From assembly GCA_903844155.1 (NCBI GenBank), contig CAIMSU010000289.1, positions 1 to 64,000 of the forward strand: 64,000 nt of DNA. Reading direction: 5' to 3'. The DNA is from an uncultured Pseudomonadota bacterium (GTDB taxonomy: Bacteria > Myxococcota_A > UBA796 > SXON01). Position numbers and translations under genes: made by a program. This document shows, piece by piece, positions 1 to 7,001 of the stretch (within the stretch, counting starts at the first letter, position 1; the number at the start of each line of letters is the position of its first letter). The notes beneath the pieces were generated by a model. That model had not been told where the DNA came from, did no database searches, and saw nothing but the letters and a program-made list of their open reading frames with translations.

Positions 1-71
1 CCTTTGACCTGGGTGTCTGGGACCTTCTCGCCGTTGACGGCCTTGTTCAATGCGGTGGCTGCGGTGGTCAT
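1..71 (-). CDS. N-terminal fragment of an unknown protein (runs off the window)
   Basis: An ATG on the minus strand is preceded at about 5 bases by GAGGA, a good ribosome binding site. It opens a frame of 23 codons (begins MTTAATALNKAVNG) that continues past the window edge. Too little is visible to assign a family. It diverges from the secreted protein at 666, and the GCGGTY array lies between them, so that array could hold the control region of this gene. Confidence 0.5.
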   Translation of the reverse strand, partial: MTTAATALNKAVNGEKVPDTQVK

Positions 72-227
72 ACGTTCCTCGGAGGTGGGATCGGGCCGTG
101 CCCGGTGGGAGAGGGACCGGCGGGGCCGGCGGGGGAGTGGGGTCACCGGGGAGCCCGGCTGACAAGGACCACTATGCAGCCGATACGGCACTCGAAAAGC
201 CGATTTTGGCGAGTCGCCCCGACCGCG

Positions 228-475
228 GGAAACCGCACGGGCAGGGCACCCGGCGCGGTTTTGGCATCGGGTGTCGCGGTTGTACGCGGTCCCGGAATTG
301 GGTCGTCGCGGTTCGGGGCGGAGCCGGCGCGGTCAACGCGGTCCTGGGCGCGGTCGGGCGCTCAGGAGGGCGGTTCGGGCGACGACGGGCGGTTTGGGGC
401 GCGGTTCGGAATCAGGCCGATGCGGTTGCCGGTGCGGTTTTCGGACCGCGGGGGGTGCGGTTGGGCGGATCGGGC
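228..475. repeat. Noncoding array of GCGGTT/GCGGTC words (array A)
   Basis: The stretch from 72 to 665 has no convincing gene. About thirteen copies of GCGGTT or GCGGTC occur here, all in one orientation, at irregular 9-23 bp steps, with one AACCGC word in the opposite orientation near 230. A core GCGGTTGTACGCGGTCCCGG near 275-295 recurs almost exactly in array B at about 3.79 kb. The overlapping long frames on both strands are by-products of the repeated composition. Function unknown; possibilities are clustered protein-binding sites or a degenerate mobile repeat. Confidence 0.55.
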
Positions 476-665
476 AGGAAGGCCGGAATTTCGGCCCTCC
501 TATCGGGGAAAAACGAGCGTCTACGACCGCGCCGGACGCACACGAAGCTCGAATGGTCGTTGGCTGGGGCGCATCACGTCGTGGGCCGCACCGATCTACG
601 ACCCGGCCCCCGGGGGTCGCCGGCACGCCGCTCGGAGTGGTCACGTTTGGTGCTACCATTCATGG

Positions 666-1076
666 ATGCTCCCCTTCTTGCTTCTCTTCGCCCACAATGC
701 CGTCGCCAGGCCCCTGCAGCAGTGCGCCCCGGAGGCGGAGTTGATGAAGTTGGCGCCCACGTTTCCCATCCACTGGTCGATGACGCCCGGGGACGGGGGC
801 ACGGCTGTGGGTGTGAATCCCTGCCAGCTCATCGTCATGTTGCCGGGTCCGGATGGGCTCGACGCTCGCGACCAGCTCTGGGCAACGTGGACGACCTGGT
901 TGTCGTCGCAGGGGTTTGCCGCCAGCAACCACGACCAGCACATGCCGTGGAACGAGGTTCGCTGGCGGCAGTTCACGCGCGGCGACCTCATGGTCGAGCT
1001 TCAGGTCAGGCGCCCGTGGGGCAAGTCAGGCAACTGGTGGGTGCTGTTGTCGCCGGGGAGTTCGGGGAGGGCGTGA
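666..1076 (+). CDS. Small secreted protein of unknown function
   Basis: A 136-residue protein. The chosen ATG gives a short, plausible signal peptide (MLPFLLLFAHNAVA, cleavage likely after residue 14), whereas longer upstream frames run through repeat sequence. The mature part is small, Trp-rich and has two Cys residues, which could form a disulfide in the periplasm. No family recognised. It stands alone, with the barrel fragment converging on it from the right. Codon bias looks like the rest of the window. An overlapping ATG four bases upstream is in another frame. Confidence 0.6.
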   Translation: MLPFLLLFAHNAVARPLQQCAPEAELMKLAPTFPIHWSMTPGDGGTAVGVNPCQLIVMLPGPDGLDARDQLWATWTTWLSSQGFAASNHDQHMPWNEVRWRQFTRGDLMVELQVRRPWGKSGNWWVLLSPGSSGRA

Positions 1077-1153
1077 AGCCCGGCGGGGGTCGGGGGCCGC
1101 TCGACGAGTAGACCGGGGGTGGGCGCGCGGGCGCGGTCGGGCCCGGCCCCGGA

Positions 1154-1711
1154 TCAGAAGGCGCGGCCGAGCTGGAGGTCGGCCCAAGCCGTGGCTCCGG
1201 AGAGGCCGACGGTTGCGTAACCGCCATCCACATCGACCTCGAAAAACCATTTTGGTGCCGACCCCGTCCCGAAGCTGTGCGTCCACCCGACGACCGCACA
1301 AAGGTCCAGCCCCTTCCCGAACCGGACCCGGTCCTTCGGGGTGAGCTGGAGGCTCACGCCCGCCTCGGTCTCCAGCGGCGTCGTGAGCAGTCGTCTCTCC
1401 AGTCCCGGCTCGACGCTGAAGTTCCCGAAGTAGACGCTGAGCATCACGGGCACCGACACATCGAACCGGAGCCGGCCGCCGGACCCGATCGGCCCCTCGG
1501 CCGCGATGCCCGCCATGACGAAGACGTCGTCGAGGGTCCCGCAACTGAAGAAGCAGATCGCCGGTTCGAGCAGGTAGCCGGTGCCCCCGAAGATCGCGAG
1601 GTTCAACCTATCGTGCTGAACGACATTGTATCGGCCTGCAAGCGTGATCCAGTAGTCGGTCGGTGGGGCGGGGAAATCGTATAGCCCCACCCCCAGCGAC
1701 CCCGGAAGGTG
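1154..1711 (-). pseudogene. C-terminal fragment of an outer-membrane beta-barrel protein
   Basis: About 178 residues with alternating hydrophobic strands and a C-terminal Phe (ends LQLGRAF), the usual ending of Gram-negative outer-membrane barrels. There is no signal peptide: the frame is closed by a stop at 1712-1714 and the only start is a GTG at 1690. The missing N-terminus, with a signal peptide and the first strands, appears at 3457-3699 on the same strand, on the far side of an IS3 element. I infer that both pieces were one gene broken by insertion; only a short loop seems to be missing between them. Confidence 0.6.
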
Positions 1712-1827
1712 TCAAGAAGAATGAGACAGTCGGGAGAAAAGTTTAGCCGGCAAAACGTAGTGTGAGTGACGACGTCACTGGCGTGCGCTCCGACCTGCCG
1801 GGCCTGGCGCGGCCTATGGACGGATGG

Positions 1828-1935
1828 GGACAACCTCAGAGCCGGTTGCCCCCAACCGCCCATAAGCCGCTCGGACAACCCCAGGGCGGGTTGCCCGCAG
1901 TCCCTTGGACAACCCGATGCGGGTTGCCCACAGGT
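1828..1935. repeat. Three short hairpin repeats (CAACC...GGTTG)
   Basis: Three related units at 1828-1852, 1873-1897 and 1907-1930 each contain an inverted repeat: CAACC/GGTTG in the first, CAACCC/GGGTTG in the other two, with 5-7 base loops, and share the frame GGACAACC...GTTGCCC. They resemble small REP-type palindromes. They lie between the barrel fragment and the IS3 element in a noncoding stretch (1712-1961). Confidence 0.55.
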
Positions 1936-1961
1936 CGGATCGCACCAGTCAATATCAGGGA

Positions 1962-2978
1962 TCAGTTTAGATCCATGCGATCTGTCAATGATAGCTCGGT
2001 TGCGACGTCCGGCTTGTTGATCCAGACCGCCGTCGGGACCGCGCGAGCCTTCGGCCGGCCGCGCACGAAGCGCTCGGGATGCGCGAGATGCGCGGCTTCG
2101 AGCACGGCCGTGCGCGCCGCGACGCGTTCCGGACCCAGGCCGAAATGGAGGTCGTGCGGCGTGAGCAACGCGATGCCGGAATGATGGTGCTCGAGATTGT
2201 ACCAGGCGACGAACGCCCGGAAGTGGATGCGCGCGTCGGCGATGCAGCCGAAGCGTTCGGGGAAGCCGGGGCGGTACTTCAGCGTCTTGAAGGCGGACTC
2301 CGAGTACGGATTGTCATCCGAGACGTGCGGACGCGAATGCGTCTTGGTGACACCGAGATCGGCGAGGAGGAAGGCGACGGACTTCGACTTCATGGAGGAG
2401 CCGCGATCGGCGTGGAGGGTGAGCTGGCCGCGCGGAATCCCCTGCCGCTCGCAGGTGGTCTCGATGAGCCTCTCGGCGAGCGTGGCGCTCTCGTGCGTCG
2501 CGATCATCCAGCCCACGATGTAGCGGCTGAAGACGTCGATGATGACATAGAGATGGAAGTACGACCACTTCTGCGGTCCCATGAGCTTGGTGATGTCCCA
2601 GCTCCACAGCTGGTTGGGGGCCTCGGCGAGCAGTTCGGGCGCGGCGTACGCCGGATGGCGGAGCTGGTCGCGACGCTCGCGGACCTCGGCGTTGTCGCGG
2701 AGGATCCGGTACATCGTCGCGATCGAGCCGACGTAGCGTCCCTCGTCCAGGAGCGTGGCGTAGACCTCGGCGGGAGCCTGATCCATGAACCGCTCCTCGT
2801 GGAGCACGTCGAGCACCGCGGCGCGTTCCGTGGCGTCCAGCGCACGTGGACGCGCCGGAGCGGGCCGCGGCCCGTGCACCGGCGCGATCCACCGGTAGAA
2901 GCTGGCACGCGGCACGGCGAGCGCATCGCAGGCCGGCGCGATCCCCACCTCCCGTGCGACCTCGCGGACGGTCTCCAT
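1962..2978 (-). CDS. IS3-family transposase OrfB (DDE integrase core)
   Basis: 338 residues from an ATG that overlaps the OrfA stop as TGATG. The retroviral-integrase fold is complete: catalytic Asp in WSWDIT (about residue 128), Asp in HADRGS (about 191) and Glu in YSESAFK (about 227). It catalyses cleavage and strand transfer of the element ends, after fusion to OrfA by frameshifting or as a separate chain. All three catalytic residues are present, so the enzyme is probably functional. The last few codons lie outside the apparent terminal repeat. Confidence 0.85.
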   Translation of the reverse strand: METVREVAREVGIAPACDALAVPRASFYRWIAPVHGPRPAPARPRALDATERAAVLDVLHEERFMDQAPAEVYATLLDEGRYVGSIATMYRILRDNAEVRERRDQLRHPAYAAPELLAEAPNQLWSWDITKLMGPQKWSYFHLYVIIDVFSRYIVGWMIATHESATLAERLIETTCERQGIPRGQLTLHADRGSSMKSKSVAFLLADLGVTKTHSRPHVSDDNPYSESAFKTLKYRPGFPERFGCIADARIHFRAFVAWYNLEHHHSGIALLTPHDLHFGLGPERVAARTAVLEAAHLAHPERFVRGRPKARAVPTAVWINKPDVATELSLTDRMDLN

Positions 2979-3391
2979 CAGAGCACGTCTTCCAGGTCCA
3001 CCAACGGATTCCCCAGCAGAACAGACACTTTTTTTTGGAGTTCGACGAGAGTCTCCGCGCGTCTGGCGCGCTTCTCGAGCCGGACGATCTCGCGCTCGAG
3101 CTCGACGATGCGCGCATCGCGAGCGTCGATCTGCTTCGGCTTCGGACCGCGCGGCTTCGTGGCGCCGGCGAGGTCGCCGCGTTCCCGGGCCAGCTTCCAC
3201 TCCGAGACCAGCGAGCTGTGCAGGCCTTCACGGCGTAGCAGACCGCCAATCTCGCCGTGCTTCGAGCACGCGTCGAGCTCGCGGAGAACCCCGCGCTTGT
3301 ACTCGGCCGTGAACGTTCGGCGCCTCGGCTTCGAGGACACCTCGGTGGGCGGAGGCGTTGTGAGACTCGGTTTCTGGGACATCGTCAGCAT
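2978..3391 (-). CDS. IS3-family OrfA (helix-turn-helix DNA-binding protein)
   Basis: 137 residues: an N-terminal helix-turn-helix of the transposase-8 type (RRRTFTAEYKRGVLREL onward, about residues 23-75) and a C-terminal Leu/Arg-rich coiled coil (about 90-125). It binds the element ends and makes the OrfAB fusion. Near 3030-3037 the coding strand reads eight A residues followed by G, a slippery A-AAA-AAG run; a -1 shift there enters the OrfB frame (reading TPKKSVCSAG), giving the OrfAB transposase. Confidence 0.85.
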   Translation of the reverse strand: MLTMSQKPSLTTPPPTEVSSKPRRRTFTAEYKRGVLRELDACSKHGEIGGLLRREGLHSSLVSEWKLARERGDLAGATKPRGPKPKQIDARDARIVELEREIVRLEKRARRAETLVELQKKVSVLLGNPLVDLEDVL

Positions 3392-3456
3392 GATCCGTCG
3401 GGCGCCCTACTCGTTAAACTCGCGGGTGGACACTGTCTCGCTCAGCTTGACACAGA

Positions 3457-3699
3457 GGGCCCGCCAAGCCGCACGCGATCCGTGGGTGCCCAGGCACCTT
3501 CCAGGTACCAGGCGGACGATCCGTCCAACACTCGAAGCGCCGTCACGGCCACCTCCCCCGTGTGCGCGGGCTCCGGCGCGGCCGAAGGCAGGTACGTCGT
3601 CGGGCTGTAGGCGGCGGCCCAGGCCGGATTTGCAAGGAGGAAGGCGAGGAGCACGGTCCCTGATAACCGCGCGCCCCGCCCGCAGGGCCGAGAGCCCAT
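3457..3699 (-). pseudogene. N-terminal fragment of the broken outer-membrane barrel protein
   Basis: About 80 codons starting MGSRPCGRGARL, with a hydrophobic signal peptide core (LSGTVLLAFLLANPAWA) and the first barrel strand (GSSAWYLEGAWAPTDRVRLGG). The frame enters the IS3 terminus and stops within five codons. The sequence style matches the C-terminal fragment at 1154-1711 on the same strand. The gene is judged inactive. No strong ribosome binding site precedes this ATG, so the original start could differ by a few codons. Confidence 0.6.
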
Positions 3700-3785
3700 G
3701 CCAGGAGGAGCCAGAGCATCTTCTGGAGCGTCGCTGGATCCCAGCGTACGCGAGAGCTTCGCCGCAGGTTCGCCACTTGGAACCG

Positions 3786-3990
3786 TCGACGCGGTTGTAC
3801 GCGGTCCCGGAATTTGCTCGTCGCGGTCGCCGTCGAGAGGTCCGCGGTCGCGCCGTCCTGGCCGGCGGTCAAGCCCTCCACTGCGGCGGTTTCGCACGCT
3901 TGCCCGCGGTTCCCCCGGCGGTTCCGTCGTCGCCCGCCGCGGTCGCCAACGCGGTTCCCAAACCGCACGGCGCGCGGTTCGTGCGGTTTG
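3786..3990. repeat. Noncoding array of GCGGTT/GCGGTC words (array B)
   Basis: About twelve GCGGTT/GCGGTC words in one orientation at 10-22 bp steps. It begins with the core shared with array A (GCGGTTGTACGCGGTCCCGG) and ends with AAACCGCACGG, a sequence that in array A lies at the front. Occupies most of the gene-free stretch 3700-4091, upstream of the acidic three-gene operon. Frames running through it are artefacts of the repeat composition. Confidence 0.55.
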
Positions 3991-4040
3991 ACCTACAACG
4001 CCGAAATTCACTCCATTTTCAGCCTCTTGCGCTAAGTTCA

Positions 4041-4073
4041 GGGGGTCAACATGCTCAACAATTGAGCACCCCC
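4041..4073. promoter_or_regulatory. Palindromic operator candidate upstream of the acidic-linker operon
   Basis: TGCTCAA, a 3-base spacer, then TTGAGCA form a perfect 7-bp inverted repeat at 4052-4068. It is nested inside GGGGG (4041-4045) and CCCCC (4069-4073). It ends 23 bases before the ATG of the first gene, a position typical of a repressor site or leader hairpin. It also contains a four-codon frame ATG-CTC-AAC-AAT-TGA, probably accidental. Confidence 0.5.
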
Positions 4074-4091
4074 TTCGCCCTGGAGCCGACC

Positions 4092-5123
4092 ATGATCGAC
4101 GAACTGCAATTCGAAAAGCTGGACACCATCGAGACGGTGATCCGTCAACGCTGCACCCAGATCACGCACATCACCGTCCACGAGGTGATGGACCGGAGCG
4201 GCTACCCCCAGCTCGGGCGCATCTGCTTCAGCGGCGTGGACCTCCAGGCGTTCATCGAGCCCGACACCGACGACGGTGAAGACGACGACGACGAGGACCG
4301 CGACGACGATGGCGACGGGGCCGACACCGACGACGCCGAGTCTCTCGGCGATCTGGCCCGGATGGACAACGGCGTGACCTACGCCGTGCTCGCCGACGCG
4401 GCGATCCGCTGGATCAAGCACATGGCGGACCAGAACATGGTGGGCCAGCGCGAAGGCAAGTTCAAGGTGAACTTGTGGAAGGGCAAGTGCGACAAGGTGA
4501 TCTACAGCTCGCGCTTCCTCTGCACGAATACCGAGTGGGAGGAGCCGCCCGCTGCGGCCCCGTCGCCCACCGTGCCGCTGCCGACGCAGTACCCTGACAC
4601 CTCGCCCGATCCGCGCACCTGGCGGGCGCTCGGCGAGGCGTACCAGAACTTCGTCGGGCTCGTGCAGTCCAGCTACCAGCACATCGCGAACCTCCAGAGC
4701 GCGCACATCACGAGCACGGGTGGGCAGATCGCCCGGATGCAGCGGACGAACGAGAACATCGTCGGCCAGCTCACGAACCTGAAGATCGGGGTGTTCGAGG
4801 CCGAGTCCAACCAGCGCGGAGAGGACGGCGAGGGCCGCGTCGGCGCCGAGTTGGGCAAGCAGTTCATCGCGGAGCTGGGTGGCCTCGGCCGCGTGCTGGC
4901 CACCGCGAAGTTCGGCATGGCCCCCGAGATGATCGAGCTGGCCGACATCGTGAACGCCTCGCCCGAGCTGCTCGAAGCGATGAAGAACCCCGCGGTCAAG
5001 CGGATCCTGCGCGACGAGAAGACTCGCAAGGAGCTGGCAGCCCTGCTCATCATGGCGGCACAGGCCGGCGAGGCCCCCGCCAACGACCCCACCCCGCCGA
5101 CCGGCCAGTCCGCCGCGGCCTGA
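4092..5123 (+). CDS. Unknown protein with long acidic linker, first gene of a three-gene operon
   Basis: 343 residues. The ATG has GGAG seven bases upstream; the frame is open much further upstream only because of the IS and repeat composition. Layout: an N-terminal domain of about 55 residues, an Asp/Glu run (about residues 57-83), a second globular part with Trp/Lys-rich segments, a Pro-rich hinge (about 155-175), then a long helical region ending in an Ala-rich tail. No signal peptide or membrane segment, so cytoplasmic. Family not recognised. It is followed after 33 bases by a gene with a strong AAGGAGG site, and that gene also carries an acidic run, so the products probably act together. 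Confidence 0.7.
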   Translation: MIDELQFEKLDTIETVIRQRCTQITHITVHEVMDRSGYPQLGRICFSGVDLQAFIEPDTDDGEDDDDEDRDDDGDGADTDDAESLGDLARMDNGVTYAVLADAAIRWIKHMADQNMVGQREGKFKVNLWKGKCDKVIYSSRFLCTNTEWEEPPAAAPSPTVPLPTQYPDTSPDPRTWRALGEAYQNFVGLVQSSYQHIANLQSAHITSTGGQIARMQRTNENIVGQLTNLKIGVFEAESNQRGEDGEGRVGAELGKQFIAELGGLGRVLATAKFGMAPEMIELADIVNASPELLEAMKNPAVKRILRDEKTRKELAALLIMAAQAGEAPANDPTPPTGQSAAA

Positions 5124-5156
5124 TCCCGTCCCCGTTCACCCGAAAAGGAGGCTCCG

Positions 5157-5702
5157 ATGCCGGAGACCGCTACCCGTCTGCCCCGCGCCCGCACCCTCAC
5201 CACGCCCGAGTGGGCCCAGGTACTTCGCACCTTCTACGCCAAGAGCTTCGACACGGCGTCGGAAGACAGCTTCGTCGAGTCCGTGGAGGCGTTCTGCGCC
5301 CTCTCGCCCGACGAGCAGGCGTTCCACCAGGCGCACCTCGCCTACCGTCAGGTCCAGGGCCTCGACGACATCTACGGGTGCCTCCGGCGCATCGAGGCCG
5401 GGCTCCCGGCGCTCGATCCGAAGGCCCTCGGCGCGCTCCGGCACCTCCCTGGCATCCGCAAGGCGCTCGTCGTCATCGCGAAGGGCCAGGAAGAGATGCT
5501 CGACCTCCTCGAGTCCGGCGCAGGATCGGGCGGCGACGCCACGCGCGGCGACCGCGATGACGATGGCGACGACGACGAGGACGGCGAGCTGGCCGACGCG
5601 GTGGATGCCGACGAGGTCATCGAGAACGAGGACCACGGCGTGAGCGGGGGCGGCGCGCTCGTCCCCGAGGTGCTCCCGGCCCGCACCGTGGTGGTCCCGT
5701 GA
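5157..5702 (+). CDS. Unknown helical protein with acidic C-terminal region
   Basis: 181 residues, preceded by a near-perfect AAGGAGG ribosome site. The first 120 residues look helical and globular; residues about 131-159 are strongly acidic (GDRDDDGDDDEDG); the end is short and hydrophobic (ARTVVVP). No family recognised. It overlaps the next gene by GTGA, so the two are translationally coupled. The repeated use of an Asp-rich linker in two neighbouring genes suggests a shared partner that binds acidic surfaces, but this is inference. Confidence 0.7.
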   Translation: MPETATRLPRARTLTTPEWAQVLRTFYAKSFDTASEDSFVESVEAFCALSPDEQAFHQAHLAYRQVQGLDDIYGCLRRIEAGLPALDPKALGALRHLPGIRKALVVIAKGQEEMLDLLESGAGSGGDATRGDRDDDGDDDEDGELADAVDADEVIENEDHGVSGGGALVPEVLPARTVVVP

Positions 5703-6190
5703 ACGCCGCGTTGCGCGCCGATCCCGCCGCCATGCGGGTCAACCTCACCGTGCCGTCAACGGCGGTGCGGCTCGGGCCGTTCGCGTTCGACGGTCTCAAG
5801 GCGCTGCTCGGCGTGGACCTTGCCGACGTGCTCTCGTCCCTGATGATCGGGCCGAAGTTTGCGCGACCCGTCCTGGGCGGCGTCGTGGACGTGTACCCGC
5901 TCGCGATCCCTGACGGCGAAGGGCTCACGATCCCGATCAAGCTGTTCGGCGAGATCGGCTTCTACAACCTGCACTCGGCGCTCGTGCTCGTGGTGCCGAT
6001 CGCCGCGATGGACCTCGTGACGCCGCAGCTCGCCGCCGAGATCGCGTCGGGTGACGCGGCCGGGCCGAGGGTGCGCGCCGGGAGCAACGGTGGGCACGTC
6101 GCGGAGTACGCGGTCAGGTTGAAGCCGGGGATGCGGAAGGCGGTGCCGCTGGGCAGCTTCGGGGAGCTGGGGGTTGAGGCGGGGGCATGA
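5699..6190 (+). CDS. Unknown protein, third gene of the acidic-linker operon
   Basis: 163 residues from a GTG that overlaps the previous stop (GTGA). The protein is rich in beta-type hydrophobic segments (NLTVPSTAVRLGPFAFDGLKALLG; IPIKLFGEIGFYN) with no signal peptide. No family recognised. Position and coupling make it part of the same operon as the two acidic-linker proteins. The gene ends 112 bases before the next module, which has its own start. Confidence 0.65.
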   Translation: MNAALRADPAAMRVNLTVPSTAVRLGPFAFDGLKALLGVDLADVLSSLMIGPKFARPVLGGVVDVYPLAIPDGEGLTIPIKLFGEIGFYNLHSALVLVVPIAAMDLVTPQLAAEIASGDAAGPRVRAGSNGGHVAEYAVRLKPGMRKAVPLGSFGELGVEAGA

Positions 6191-6302
6191 GGTGCGCTCT
6201 CGGTGGACGCTGTTGCGTCACGGGATGGTCACGTCGGCTCGCCCGCCCGATTTCAGGCGACGGCCGCGTGATACCCTCACAGTCCAATGACGGTGCCGAA
6301 GC

Positions 6303-7001
6303 ATGGGTCTGGTGTGGTTTCACGCTTTTCGCGGTCGGTCCATCCCCGAGGTCTTCACCGTGCTGAAGGAAGGACCGGAGCCCAACCCCCTGCCGACGTG
6401 CAAGACCAAGATGAACGAGGCTGCACTCGGCATCGACCCCCCGCAGGTCTACGCCTACCTGGGTCGAACGTACGAGGAGTGTCTTGACGCCTGCTTGATG
6501 TTGAGCCTGCCCGCGCCGGGAGGCCAAGTTTCGCCGTTCGACACCGGGGGACTGGTCGGACACATCGGTCCCGTGAACGGCTGGGACGTCGATGACCGGA
6601 AGATCTTCTTGCTTGAGTACACCTGGCCCTCGGACGAGATCGAGGATCTGGTCGAGGCGTACCCGACGCTGGACCAGCCGGCCGTGAATGCCTACGTCCA
6701 GGGCGCGGCTCCGGCGCACGCGGGACCGCACCTCGTGTGGACCGGCCGGACGCCTGCTGAGATCTGGCTGCCGGCAAACGAGTGGCCTGCCTGGACGTGG
6801 GAGCTGCGCTGCGCGGGACGACTCCCCACCGGAGAGCGGATAGCGCGGTGGACCGGAGCACCAGGAATGTACCCCTTGCTTGTGGAGTATATCGAAAACA
6901 ACCCGGATCGGGCGGACGACCTGATCGAGCTGCTCGACACGTACTTCGAGGGTGGCGCGAGCGATCTTCATGCCGCCTACGTCCGCGGGGAGGTCGCTTG
7001 A
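6303..7001 (+). CDS. Unknown protein, first gene of a coupled pair
   Basis: 232 residues, no signal peptide or membrane segment. Conserved-looking motifs are VWFHAFRGRS near the N-terminus, VYAYLGRTYEE at about 50 and FLLEYTW at about 105. The order His, Tyr, Glu loosely recalls ADP-ribosyltransferase-fold toxins, but this is only an impression. The ribosome site is weak. The next gene starts on a TTG overlapping this stop (TTGA), so the two are made together. Located in the accessory region, where a toxin or defence role would not be surprising. Confidence 0.6.
   Translation: MGLVWFHAFRGRSIPEVFTVLKEGPEPNPLPTCKTKMNEAALGIDPPQVYAYLGRTYEECLDACLMLSLPAPGGQVSPFDTGGLVGHIGPVNGWDVDDRKIFLLEYTWPSDEIEDLVEAYPTLDQPAVNAYVQGAAPAHAGPHLVWTGRTPAEIWLPANEWPAWTWELRCAGRLPTGERIARWTGAPGMYPLLVEYIENNPDRADDLIELLDTYFEGGASDLHAAYVRGEVA

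Larger units (their letters stand above)
1962..3456 (-). mobile_element. IS3-family insertion sequence, about 1.5 kb
   Basis: Two overlapping frames, OrfA and OrfB, give the standard IS3 layout. Related imperfect termini are visible: TCTGTCAATGATAGCTCGG at 1981 reading inward, and TCTGTGTCAAGCTGAGCGAG reading inward from 3456. No clear target duplication is seen, so the insertion may have been followed by rearrangement. The element separates the two halves of an outer-membrane barrel gene. The left limit is uncertain by about 20 bases because the OrfB frame runs slightly past the left terminal repeat. Confidence 0.8.
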
